Source: an uncultured Oligoflexia bacterium
Lineage (GTDB): Bacteria > Bdellovibrionota > Bacteriovoracia > Bacteriovoracales > Bacteriovoracaceae
Length of the DNA: 64,000 nucleotides
Direction of reading: 5' to 3'
Assembly (NCBI GenBank): GCA_950061135.1
Contig: CATLVU010000001.1
Span: 16,049 to 80,048, forward strand
Part shown: positions 9,609 through 18,553 of the stretch, piece by piece
Layout: each line of letters begins with the position of its first letter
How positions within the stretch are numbered: position 1 is the first letter of the stretch
Made by a program: the position numbers and the translations under genes
The notes under the pieces: model-generated
The model's input: only the letters and a program-made list of their open reading frames with translations
Database searches by the model: none
Told to the model about the DNA's origin: nothing

Positions 9609-10495
9609 AAGAAAGGGTAGATTGTTCCAAAATGGATTTGCCCAATCACAATAGAAGCCAGCAGTGAGCTTGTAATATAAATAGAACATTCATAACAACT
9701 ATGACCTATCTTCTCTTGTTCACTTGCTTGACCTAGCGTCTTTGAACTATTGATTTTAAAAATGCTTAATAATCCAAAACGAAATAATGGCAAAATTAAA
9801 ACTGATAGTAAGCATTTGAGAATAATTTGAATCAAATATGATGTAATTTGATAATGTTCATTGGTAAGTGTTGTTGTGATAATAATTGTATTACCTATGA
9901 GAAAACCGGAAAAGCTAATACCAATGCTGGTGCTCTTTTGAATCATATAACTATTGAATGAAAAATCAGAAATGAACTTAAATAATTTAATTCCAAAACC
10001 AATAAGAACCATACTTGTCAGCCATAAGATTGTTAGAATAATAATCGAGTTCTCAGACTCTTTAAAGATACATCGAATCACAAATGCAAGGGTAATTGTA
10101 TTTGTAGCACTGATTAGGCCATAAGAGAGATTGTTTTTCTTGAGTACTTCGTCTTTGTATTCAAAGTTATAAAAAATAATACTTTCTATCGTGAAAATAG
10201 AGAGTAAATAAATAAAAATACCTAAAGCACTCCAGAGAAAGAAATGAAAAGAACTGATGAATACTCCTAGATATTCTTTGAATTCAAAGGCTGAAAAGAT
10301 TAGTCCAATACCTATTAGTCGTGAGAAGAAATGAATTGTAAAAATATAATTATCATGTGGAAAAATCTTATTATTAATTGATTTTTTTTGTGAGGGATGA
10401 AAAAGCATATGGGCGTATTTATAGCCTATGAGGGCAAGACAAATAAAAACTGTGAATAGTACTCTAATTAATAATTTATCAAAGACTTCGTTCAT
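9605..10495 (-). CDS. Multi-pass membrane protein, possibly a DUF350-like duplicated domain
   Basis: Several hydrophobic helices in two halves; family assignment tentative. Confidence 0.55.
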   Translation of the reverse strand: MNEVFDKLLIRVLFTVFICLALIGYKYAHMLFHPSQKKSINNKIFPHDNYIFTIHFFSRLIGIGLIFSAFEFKEYLGVFISSFHFFLWSALGIFIYLLSIFTIESIIFYNFEYKDEVLKKNNLSYGLISATNTITLAFVIRCIFKESENSIIILTILWLTSMVLIGFGIKLFKFISDFSFNSYMIQKSTSIGISFSGFLIGNTIIITTTLTNEHYQITSYLIQIILKCLLSVLILPLFRFGLLSIFKINSSKTLGQASEQEKIGHSCYECSIYITSSLLASIVIGQIHFGTIYPFF

Positions 10496-10504
10496 AAATA
10501 CCTG

Positions 10505-11170
10505 CTATATAAAGTTTTCTTTTAAGTAATTTTTGAAAAACGTTTTAAAATTTATATTTTGTTTTTTTGTACGTTTGTAATAATCAGGAAAAGATTTTTT
10601 AGTGATTTTTCCATCTAGCCCAAATAATTTATTTTTACCGTAGTATGGCCTATTTTCACTTTCATGAATTTTAATTGCTGAGAACTCGTCTTTTGTTGGA
10701 TTGTAATCTTCCCATTTTAGATAAACTGGAATTTGTCTATAAGTTCTAAAAAATCTCCATTGGTCTTTGCCTTTGTTATTAATCCATCTTCCAAAGTTTT
10801 TATCGCCAATGAAAATACTTCCAGGAGGGAGGGGAGTGTAGGTTTCTGTTCCGTCATTTCGATAGCGTCTAAAGATAGACATTCCAAGGAATGGAGCGAA
10901 CTCTGCATCAAGTGCCGGGGATGTTCTAACAATGATGTCTACAAAGGTTTGAAATCCATATACTATTTTATATTTATGGTAATAAGTTTTAATTAAAAAG
11001 CCCGTTGAATGGCGGTCGATGAGTATTGCTGATAAAGGAGCCCCTGGCAATAATTTACTTAGTCCTTCCTTATTACTGATATAACTAATTCCAAACTCTG
11101 TAGGAGCGAGACTTTTTGATAACCCAAGATAGAGTAGGGTCAAACAGAAATAGAGAACGAATTTATTCAT
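10505..11170 (-). CDS. Secreted protein of unknown function
   Basis: N-terminal signal-like segment; tightly packed co-directional genes on both sides. Confidence 0.55.
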   Translation of the reverse strand: MNKFVLYFCLTLLYLGLSKSLAPTEFGISYISNKEGLSKLLPGAPLSAILIDRHSTGFLIKTYYHKYKIVYGFQTFVDIIVRTSPALDAEFAPFLGMSIFRRYRNDGTETYTPLPPGSIFIGDKNFGRWINNKGKDQWRFFRTYRQIPVYLKWEDYNPTKDEFSAIKIHESENRPYYGKNKLFGLDGKITKKSFPDYYKRTKKQNINFKTFFKNYLKENFI

Positions 11171-11172
11171 TG

Positions 11173-12471
11173 TTATTTTTCAATTATATTTAAAATTTCT
11201 TTTTGTATATTCGGCTTAAGATTTTCAAAGTCGCAATGTAGTCGACTTACAGTATGTGCTCTACTAAATTTTTCAAATAGGTCTGTTGCATTGTTTATAT
11301 CTTTCGTAGCGAATTGGAATTTTGTAAGCGCAGACTCACTAATAACTTTTAAAGGGAAATCATGAGGATTTTCCATATTAGCGCTATAATACTTTGAAAG
11401 TCTGCCTTCAGAGGAACACTTGATATAATCAATAGAGTTGTTCTTTAAAAATGTTTCTAGTGTTTTCAGTTTTTCAATATTCGATTGGCCAAAGGCTTCA
11501 AAAACTTTCTGAGGAATATTATTTGTGACAACTCTTTGGGCCCATATATTTTGACTATTCTTTAAATGTTTCATTAAGTGATGGTCGTCGTATTCAAGGT
11601 ATTGTTCAATATTTGCAGGAATAGTGTATTCATTAGATGACGTCATGAAATATCGCTCTAAAACCTTTTCCAGACAAACAGCTTTGTAATGAAAATAGAC
11701 CATCATAAACATGTGATAACGACAAAGTAAGAAGTCATCAAAAGTGGCTACAGCCCTTTCTGATATTCCAATAAAAGCTTTGCCATTATTTTGGCAAACG
11801 CGGAGATTATCTATTATCCAATCTAAATCAAACTTCCCGTAACTAACACCGCAAAAATAAGAGTCTCTTAGTAAATAGTCCATTCGATCACAGTCCATCT
11901 CACTAGAAACGAGTTGATGCAAAAGTGGAAAATAGTTAACGTTATTAATTGTAAAATAATCATCACTCTTAGTTCGACCAATAATTAATTCTGCAACTTG
12001 TTCATGGGTGATACCAAACTTATTTACAACTTTTGTAAAAGAACTAGTAAAACTAGAGTCAATAATAGACTTTATAGTGTAGTCCTCGTGAGTTGCTTGG
12101 CGTGTATTATCTTCTACAAAATGGTTTGGTAGCTGAAGTTCAGAAACATTTGGCATTACAAATTCAGTCGTATGACTTAAAGGAGCATGGCCTATATCGT
12201 GTAATAAGCATGCCATTCGTACTGTTTCTTTTAGACGTTTCTTTTCATTGGTATCTGGTAGATGTTTGAACAGTTGATCAAACGCCCTTGTGGCAACTTC
12301 TAAAACGCCAATGGAGTGTAAGTAACGAGAGTGAGTTGCGCCTGGAAATACATACTCGGAAAAACCTAATTGCTTTATGTTTCTGAGACGTTGAAAAAAA
12401 GGATGTTCAATAACAGAGATTTCCTCTGGAAACATCTTTATTGATCCGTGAATGGGGTCTCTAATTTCCAA
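11173..12471 (-). CDS. HD-domain phosphohydrolase (dGTPase/SAMHD1-like superfamily)
   Basis: IRDPIHGSI, FQRLRNIKQLGFSEYVFPGATHSRYLHSIGV, CLLHDIGHAPLSHTTE motifs. Confidence 0.9.
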   Translation of the reverse strand: MEIRDPIHGSIKMFPEEISVIEHPFFQRLRNIKQLGFSEYVFPGATHSRYLHSIGVLEVATRAFDQLFKHLPDTNEKKRLKETVRMACLLHDIGHAPLSHTTEFVMPNVSELQLPNHFVEDNTRQATHEDYTIKSIIDSSFTSSFTKVVNKFGITHEQVAELIIGRTKSDDYFTINNVNYFPLLHQLVSSEMDCDRMDYLLRDSYFCGVSYGKFDLDWIIDNLRVCQNNGKAFIGISERAVATFDDFLLCRYHMFMMVYFHYKAVCLEKVLERYFMTSSNEYTIPANIEQYLEYDDHHLMKHLKNSQNIWAQRVVTNNIPQKVFEAFGQSNIEKLKTLETFLKNNSIDYIKCSSEGRLSKYYSANMENPHDFPLKVISESALTKFQFATKDINNATDLFEKFSRAHTVSRLHCDFENLKPNIQKEILNIIEK

Positions 12472-12473
12472 TT

Positions 12474-12725
12474 CTAATTCTTTATTTTGTTTTGATTGTT
12501 ATCTAGCCAATCAATAATATCGCTTGATTCAAATAATGGCTTATTATCAATGTATAGACAAGGTACGGTGGAGCGTCCAGTGACATCCATATGATCTTGT
12601 CTGAACTTTGGGTTTTGTAATGTGTTTTTTAAGTCTATATATTCTTGAAGACCTAAACTATGAACTTTGCCTAAAACCATTTGGCAAAATGGACACTGAT
12701 CGTAGTAATAAAGTTCAAGTTTCAC
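12474..12725 (-). CDS. Glutaredoxin-like protein
   Basis: YYYDQCPFCQMV active site and TVPCLYID cis-Pro motif. Confidence 0.9.
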   Translation of the reverse strand: MKLELYYYDQCPFCQMVLGKVHSLGLQEYIDLKNTLQNPKFRQDHMDVTGRSTVPCLYIDNKPLFESSDIIDWLDNNQNKIKN

Positions 12726-12734
12726 AAAACCTCT

Positions 12735-13232
12735 TTAGTCATCACTTTGATCAAGATCATAGCCGACAGGCTTTCCTTCAGCATATTCAGCATCTTCATC
12801 ATAGTCTTCCATTTCTTTTTCTAAGTCCTCTGGAGAATCAAGGCCTTCATCATAACTCCAGCCATATCCAAAAGCATTTAAGTCCTGCTCGTCATCAGGA
12901 TTGTACTCATCTGCCAAAAAATTATTTTGATCTGTTTCTTTTTCATCTAAGTCTGAGGGCTTTTCAAGTGATTCAATTTCTGGATCATCTGGATTAATTT
13001 TTTCAGCCTTGCTTGGAATCGGAGTCGCAGCAACTTTTTCGATTACTATATCATCTTTTTTCTTAGCTACTTTTTTAGTAGCTTTTTTCTTAGCTACTTT
13101 TTTAGTAGCTTTTTTCTTAGCTACTTTTTTAGTGGCTTTTTTCTTAGCTACTTTTTTAGTAGCTTTTTTCTTTGCTACTTTTTTTGTAGTTTTTTTCTTT
13201 GCTACTTTTTTTGCAACTTTTTTCTTGGCCAT
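12735..13232 (-). CDS. Histone H1/AlgP-like Lys-Ala repeat protein with acidic C-terminal half
   Basis: Repeated KKATKKVAK units then D/E-rich tail; start chosen at MAKKK rather than ORF start 13262. Confidence 0.7.
   Translation of the reverse strand: MAKKKVAKKVAKKKTTKKVAKKKATKKVAKKKATKKVAKKKATKKVAKKKATKKVAKKKDDIVIEKVAATPIPSKAEKINPDDPEIESLEKPSDLDEKETDQNNFLADEYNPDDEQDLNAFGYGWSYDEGLDSPEDLEKEMEDYDEDAEYAEGKPVGYDLDQSDD
13069..13220. repeat. Tandem ~27-bp coding repeats within the Lys-rich gene
   Basis: Recurring TTTTTTAGTAGCTTTTTTCTTAGCTAC on the plus strand. Confidence 0.8.
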
Positions 13233-13309
13233 TATAGTGATCCTTTTAATTATGTTTTTCATTATTTTCTATTTTAGTTAAGTAATTTTTCAATTCAATA
13301 GATTTCAAC

Positions 13310-16012
13310 CTAAAATTGAATATTTTCTAACGTTTCACCAATAGCTTGAATATTTAGCGGGTTAGCAAAGCGTTGTCTTTGGGCTCCAGGGCCAGCCGTT
13401 TGAGAACCTTCTGATAAAATAGCTCTACTTGAACCTCCTGAAGCACTATAAAAGCCAGATCCTTGTAAAGAGTTAAGAGGAATAAATTTTGTAGAATAGT
13501 AGTTTCTAAACATTTTTTCTCTCCTATTACTGAAAACATTAGTCACTGTTCCGTCGTTTCGCACGGAGTCGTGGTTTTGTCCAGGTCTATAGCCTGTGAA
13601 TATTCTGCTCTCAAGATCTTCTTTGATAGTATATTCGGATTGGTAATATTCACCTAGAACCTCTCCTCCATTAGTAAAAAACTCCCTAAGAGATTCTCTT
13701 AATGATTTTAAGCATGGGCCATCAGTTGTAGCAAGTTCTGTATCGTCATTATAAAAAATAGCAAATTTTCCAGCAATACTGTTACAAGTAGGTTTGCCTT
13801 CACGTACTTGTTCTTCTGTTCCTGTCCTAAAGGTCGCATTATCTAAATCACTAATTGTTTTAGCCGCTTCCTCTCCTAAGTTTTGTCCGGTCGAGCTTGA
13901 TATATTAGAATCAAAAATCGCATCAGCAACAAGGTTTAAAGAAGAAATATACTTTTCTAAGGCTTGTTCTTGATTGTTAAGGTATTCGTCTAAAACGGAT
14001 ATTGCTACGCCGGAATCAGGATAAATAGAATCGGCAGTTGATGTTGCAAAAATTGGCCCATATAGTTGAAGTGGATAGAGTTTATAATTATCTCCTTGTG
14101 CATCTTGAATGGTTCGGTCACTCACTCCACCAATCGCGCCAAAGCTATCAATTTCTTGCTCTCGGTTGAGGTCTTCTGGGGAAGGAACGAGATAATTTGC
14201 GAAATCATAAAGGGTTGCAGATTTGGAAATTAAAAAACCATCGTTAATATCATCAACTGTTACCGTGCCGCCGATGTTTCGAAGTTTAGTTCTAAGTTTT
14301 TCATAAATTTGGTTGTTATAAAGTCCAGCCCGAGGCTCAGTTCCAGGAAGAGGATCAGTAGAGCCAACAGGCTCAGGGATAATTTGTTGAATTTCTAGGC
14401 CGTTATCCGCAAGATAGCTATCTTTTTGAAAAATCGCATCAGGAATAGGGTAATCATAAACGAGGTTTGGAATACCAAAGAAAATTTCTTGTCCGGTAAT
14501 AAAACCACCGATAGCACCGGTACTGTCCTTTATCCAAAACTGATTGTCTGAAAAGTTAATTGGTAAAGGTGTTCCTGCAGCATATTCTCCTTCTGCAATT
14601 GATGATCCATCAGGCCTTCTAAGATTCGTAGTATCTAAACTTGAGATATAGCCTCCTGACTTTATGGAAGGAGCTGGTCGTGGAAAAACTCTATTGGAAT
14701 CTCTTGTTACATCAAATAATGGAGGACCAATTCGTCCTCCAAACGGTTTTGCTGCAGAGAAAGTTGTAAGAGTAATTTCTTCAAGAAAGGGATTGAATAG
14801 TCCAAAAAACTTTGTTTGTCCTCTAACAGCATAATAAGTTAAAACATCTGGATTTTTTATAAAGCCTAATGGGTAGCCCGGAATAGGTAGCCCGATTTTA
14901 GTTGCTGTACATTGAGCATCGGCATTAGCTTGAATTGCATTTTGCAAAAAAGCGTTTTCTTCACTAGTTGAATTAAAAGCTGTGTAAAATGTTGCGATAT
15001 TTATTGGCATTAACTTGAGGTCCAAATAAAATTTTGTCTTAGCTTCAGGAGCGCTACTAGGAATCAGTAACGTACTTAAACTATTTGTTGCTTCATCAGT
15101 AAAGGGCTGAGGTGGAATTTCTGTTAAGGTAAAACTCGTTTTCATTTGAGTATCTTCTCTACCTCCAAGATTTCTGAATCCAGAGAAAAAAGCTTTATAA
15201 ATTCTTTCTTGGCTTGGTGATGGTTGATTTTGAAGTAGGGAGCTTATCTCCGTTACGCAATTTACCCCTTGTGATTGTTGACTACAAACGCCTCTTTGAT
15301 TCGGTCTTTTATTTACTTGTGATTCCAGATTTCTAATTCGAAGTGCAAGTTCAAATGCTTTAGGAAAAGCACCTGAACGGTTGATTCCTATTTCGGGTGC
15401 GATATCTGCAAAGGTGTTTCCGGTGTCATCAGATCCAATAACATTGTAAGCCCAAACTGAATTTGCTAAGAAATTTATTCTAGACCTTTCGGAGCAGTCT
15501 TTTGCTTTCTCTGCACTTAGAGTATCGACAAAAGCATTAGTTGCCTCGTCAATTCCAATAACATTTTGAGGGTCGATACGAGGTAAACCAGGAGTAACAT
15601 ATTTTGTACAAATACCAACAGAGCTGGCACCTGCAAAGTCGATACATACCGAAGGAAAATTATAACTATCTTTATTCGGGCTATTATTAGTAGAGAAAGA
15701 CTCCATTCTAAAGTTTACAGTTGCTCCGCTAGGCCCATTAGAGACATCATTAAGTCCAAGGCCGCCGAGAACATAGTACTTAAACATCCATTCTTTATAA
15801 ACATTTCGCATTTCCCAGTTAAGGTATGCAATATTTGTAAGTTGTCTTGCTTGGACAGATGCACCTGCATAGGCAGCGGCATCCGTAGCATTTTGAAGGT
15901 TGATTTTTGCTTTAACAAAAACACCAATATTAATAATGAATGCTAGAAATGTGAGCAACATTAAAATTGTTGTTGAGAAAAAAATTGTAATTTGACCTTT
16001 TTGATTGGCCAT
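13310..16012 (-). CDS. TadE/TadG-like pilus-assembly-type protein, large
   Basis: N-terminus QKGQITIFFSTTILMLLTFLAFIINIGVFVKAKINLQNATDAAAYAGA typical of TadE/G family. Confidence 0.75.
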   Translation of the reverse strand: MANQKGQITIFFSTTILMLLTFLAFIINIGVFVKAKINLQNATDAAAYAGASVQARQLTNIAYLNWEMRNVYKEWMFKYYVLGGLGLNDVSNGPSGATVNFRMESFSTNNSPNKDSYNFPSVCIDFAGASSVGICTKYVTPGLPRIDPQNVIGIDEATNAFVDTLSAEKAKDCSERSRINFLANSVWAYNVIGSDDTGNTFADIAPEIGINRSGAFPKAFELALRIRNLESQVNKRPNQRGVCSQQSQGVNCVTEISSLLQNQPSPSQERIYKAFFSGFRNLGGREDTQMKTSFTLTEIPPQPFTDEATNSLSTLLIPSSAPEAKTKFYLDLKLMPINIATFYTAFNSTSEENAFLQNAIQANADAQCTATKIGLPIPGYPLGFIKNPDVLTYYAVRGQTKFFGLFNPFLEEITLTTFSAAKPFGGRIGPPLFDVTRDSNRVFPRPAPSIKSGGYISSLDTTNLRRPDGSSIAEGEYAAGTPLPINFSDNQFWIKDSTGAIGGFITGQEIFFGIPNLVYDYPIPDAIFQKDSYLADNGLEIQQIIPEPVGSTDPLPGTEPRAGLYNNQIYEKLRTKLRNIGGTVTVDDINDGFLISKSATLYDFANYLVPSPEDLNREQEIDSFGAIGGVSDRTIQDAQGDNYKLYPLQLYGPIFATSTADSIYPDSGVAISVLDEYLNNQEQALEKYISSLNLVADAIFDSNISSSTGQNLGEEAAKTISDLDNATFRTGTEEQVREGKPTCNSIAGKFAIFYNDDTELATTDGPCLKSLRESLREFFTNGGEVLGEYYQSEYTIKEDLESRIFTGYRPGQNHDSVRNDGTVTNVFSNRREKMFRNYYSTKFIPLNSLQGSGFYSASGGSSRAILSEGSQTAGPGAQRQRFANPLNIQAIGETLENIQF

Positions 16013-16138
16013 TAATCCATTCCTTGAGTGCGTAGTGTCACCATGACTAGGGCCATTTTATCAGTATTTGAGGCGGTTGATCAACATAAGTATTTGAAAG
16101 TAGAGTGAAATACTTTGGTATGGGTTTTGAATGTATAT

Positions 16139-16226
16139 AAGCATTCGCAGGGTGCCGATCTGCGATAGCTGTACGTTTGGTCAATTCGGCGGTCCATCTT
16201 TTTCACTTCTTTTTTCGTTTTGTTTC
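16139..16226 (+). ncRNA. Candidate structured RNA (sRNA or 5' leader), unknown class
   Basis: GC-rich island with stem TCGCAG/CTGCGA (16145-16150/16160-16165) whose loop GCCGA (16154-16158) can pair with TCGGC (16186-16190); followed by terminator hairpin. Confidence 0.4.
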
Positions 16227-16265
16227 ACCCCTAGGGCATGAAGATGCCCTGGAGGTCCTTTTTTA
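16227..16265 (+). terminator. Rho-independent terminator-like hairpin
   Basis: ACCCCTAGGGCAT-GAAG-ATGCCCTGGAGGT (13-bp stem with one mismatch and one GU) then CCTTTTTT. Confidence 0.8.
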
Positions 16266-16325
16266 CCCCATTAAAAACTACGTTACTGTAATGCTAAAAT
16301 ACATATAGATAAGGAGGAAGATTTT

Positions 16326-16748
16326 TTGAATACCTTAAATAAGCGCAGCTACAAGTTAAAAAGCCCAAAGTTAAAATTTATTTGCCCGTTATGTACTTCG
16401 AATAGAGAGATGAAATATCAAAAATGTTTAAGTGCGCTTAATTATGTTCAAATTGTTCTATTAACTTTAGTGACGACATATTTCGCGTTTAGTGCAATCG
16501 GTGCAAAAGCTATACTTTCATTCTTTATGTATTGGATGGTTTTTGAAATGGTAAATAAATTTCTATATCGTAGGGAGCTTCCTTGTCCTCATTGCGGGTT
16601 TGACGCAACATGGTATAAGAGAGATGTTAAAATCGCTAAGAAAAAAGTTGAAGAGTTTTGGGAAAAACAGGCAGTTACAAAGCCTGTAATGACAAACCCT
16701 TCGTCTTCGTCGGAAAACTTGTCTCAGCCGAGTCAAACAACAGCCTAA
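16326..16748 (+). CDS. Zinc-ribbon-like membrane protein of unknown function
   Basis: CPLC and CPHC pairs around hydrophobic segments; AAGGAGGAAG RBS, TTG start. Confidence 0.65.
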   Translation: MNTLNKRSYKLKSPKLKFICPLCTSNREMKYQKCLSALNYVQIVLLTLVTTYFAFSAIGAKAILSFFMYWMVFEMVNKFLYRRELPCPHCGFDATWYKRDVKIAKKKVEEFWEKQAVTKPVMTNPSSSSENLSQPSQTTA

Positions 16749-16869
16749 AGTCAGTAATTTTAAGAAAATTCCTTGGTTCAATACTTGCTTTTCTCAATTA
16801 AAGATTGCAAGTTTCTACTTTAAATTTAGTAGATTTAATTATACAAGATAAACCAACCAAGGAGACAAA

Positions 16870-17316
16870 ATGAGTGTTAATAAAGTAATTTTATTGGGAA
16901 GGCTAGGGCAAGATCCAGAGCTTAAATATACGCCGTCAGGTGCTGCTGTTTGTAATTTTTCACTGGCAACTTCTGAGACTTGGAACGATAAAAATACAGG
17001 ACAAAAACAAGAAAGAACTGAATGGCACAGAGTTGTTGTTTGGGGAAAACTTGCAGAGCTTTGTAATCAATACCTTTCAAAGGGAAGACAAGCTTATGTG
17101 GAAGGAAGACTTCAAACAAGATCTTGGGAAGATCAAAATGGTATAAAAAAGTATACTACAGAGACTATGGCCAATACTGTTCAATTTATTGGTGGACAGG
17201 CTGGTGCCGGTGCAGGAGCGGGGGCTTCTTCTGAGCAAAATTATGGTGCAGAAAAAACACCTGAATATAACGTTACAACAGATGCTAGTTTTGCAGCAGA
17301 CGATATACCGTTTTAA
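16870..17316 (+). CDS. ssb: Single-stranded DNA-binding protein
   Basis: [36 protein letters not shown] and acidic tail ending DDIPF. Confidence 0.97.
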   Translation: MSVNKVILLGRLGQDPELKYTPSGAAVCNFSLATSETWNDKNTGQKQERTEWHRVVVWGKLAELCNQYLSKGRQAYVEGRLQTRSWEDQNGIKKYTTETMANTVQFIGGQAGAGAGAGASSEQNYGAEKTPEYNVTTDASFAADDIPF

Positions 17317-17338
17317 ACAAAATATATAAAAAATATTT

Positions 17339-17364
17339 CCTAGGCCATTTTTCTATGGCCTAGG
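17339..17364. other. 10-bp stem hairpin downstream of ssb, possible weak terminator
   Basis: CCTAGGCCAT-TTTTCT-ATGGCCTAGG; no strong T-tract follows. Confidence 0.4.
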
Positions 17365-17413
17365 TCAAACAAATCCCTCTTTATACAAACTTGAATTATG
17401 ATAAAATACTCTA

Positions 17414-18553
17414 ATGGATAGAAGTTTTTTTTCAATTAGTTTTGATTTAATTTTAAGAGGCAGCGAGCTGCCATATGACCTTTATGTGAATTCATCTTCA
17501 TTAGAGAAAAAACAAAAGTTTATAAAAGTATTTCCTAAAAAAGAAGTCCTTGAAGACAACGATTTGTTAGAGATGAAAGATAAGTATAAACAGCTTTATG
17601 TTGCAGAGGATGAACGAGACCTTTACGTTAAAAGTTTAATAAAAAATGAAAATGCTTCAGATATAGAAGTTGCAAGCTTGATTAAAGACTCAGCAATTAG
17701 CTACCTTCATCAGATTTTTGATCCTAAAAAAGACTTTAATACTGTCATTCTTGAAGAAACAATCTCAGGTTGCAAAGACGCAGTTGAAAATATGATTGAT
17801 GTCTTAGATGATTATAGTATAGATGGCCTATCAAAATTAATCGCTTCGTTGAGCGCTCATGATTTTTACACTTATGATCACTCAATTAATGTATCAATGT
17901 ATTGTATCTCTCTGTTAAGAGCGCTTAAGCCAGATGTCTCACGAGTTGAACTTATGCATGCAGGACTTGGTGGCTTATTACACGACCTTGGTAAAATTAA
18001 AATACCAACGAATATTTTAAACAGTCCGGGCGGATTAACAGAAGAGCAGTACCAAGTTATTAAGACACATCCTGATATTGGTTTTTCATTACTAGATGAA
18101 ATAGGAATAGAAGTTGAAGGAGTTGATCTTAAGACAATAAGTCGAGTTGTGCATGAGCACCATGAGCAATGGGATGGTAAAGGATATCCACGAGGTTTAA
18201 AGGAAAAAGAAATTCATTTGCTTGCGAGAGTGTGCACAATTGCAGATTTCTTTGACGCCATAACAACTAAAAGGTCATATAGCCAAGTTTTAACTATATC
18301 TCAGGGTATCGCTATTATGGATAAAAATGTAGGCACTAAGTTAGACCCTACATTATTTAAAATTTTTAAAAATTATATTAAGCATTCTAATGTTGAATCA
18401 ACAAAAGATATGAGAATGGCGGATCACTTTGATCCAACAATTCCATATGCAGAACTTCCTTTGGAAGAAATAGATAAGTTATTTACAGACGATGATTTTG
18501 GAAAGATAAAGCTCATTGAAGATTCAGATAAACCTAAAAAGAAGAAAAAGTAA
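17414..18553 (+). CDS. HD-GYP domain protein (predicted cyclic-di-GMP phosphodiesterase)
   Basis: LLHDLGKIKIP and HHEQWDGKGYPRGLKEKEIHLLARVCTIADFFDAITTKR. Confidence 0.93.
   Translation: MDRSFFSISFDLILRGSELPYDLYVNSSSLEKKQKFIKVFPKKEVLEDNDLLEMKDKYKQLYVAEDERDLYVKSLIKNENASDIEVASLIKDSAISYLHQIFDPKKDFNTVILEETISGCKDAVENMIDVLDDYSIDGLSKLIASLSAHDFYTYDHSINVSMYCISLLRALKPDVSRVELMHAGLGGLLHDLGKIKIPTNILNSPGGLTEEQYQVIKTHPDIGFSLLDEIGIEVEGVDLKTISRVVHEHHEQWDGKGYPRGLKEKEIHLLARVCTIADFFDAITTKRSYSQVLTISQGIAIMDKNVGTKLDPTLFKIFKNYIKHSNVESTKDMRMADHFDPTIPYAELPLEEIDKLFTDDDFGKIKLIEDSDKPKKKKK

Noticed and set aside
10717-10996. Short ORFs on both strands
   Set aside because: Inside the 10505-11170 CDS in alternative frames; no independent support
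12608-12997. 129-aa plus-strand ORF
   Set aside because: Antisense to glutaredoxin and the acidic tail of the Lys-rich gene; no domain and no RBS support
13069-13220. CRISPR-like regular repeats
   Set aside because: Repeats are contiguous 27-bp coding units without unique spacers
13009-13281. Plus-strand ORF with FLATFLVAFFLATFLVAF repeats (would look like a membrane repeat protein)
   Set aside because: Exact antisense of the Lys-Ala repeat gene; hydrophobicity arises from the complement of AAA/GCT codons
16139-16200. Considered as tRNA, SRP RNA, 6S or a known riboswitch
   Set aside because: No cloverleaf/T-loop, no GGAAGGAAGCA SRP motif, no recognised riboswitch consensus; retained only as an unknown candidate RNA
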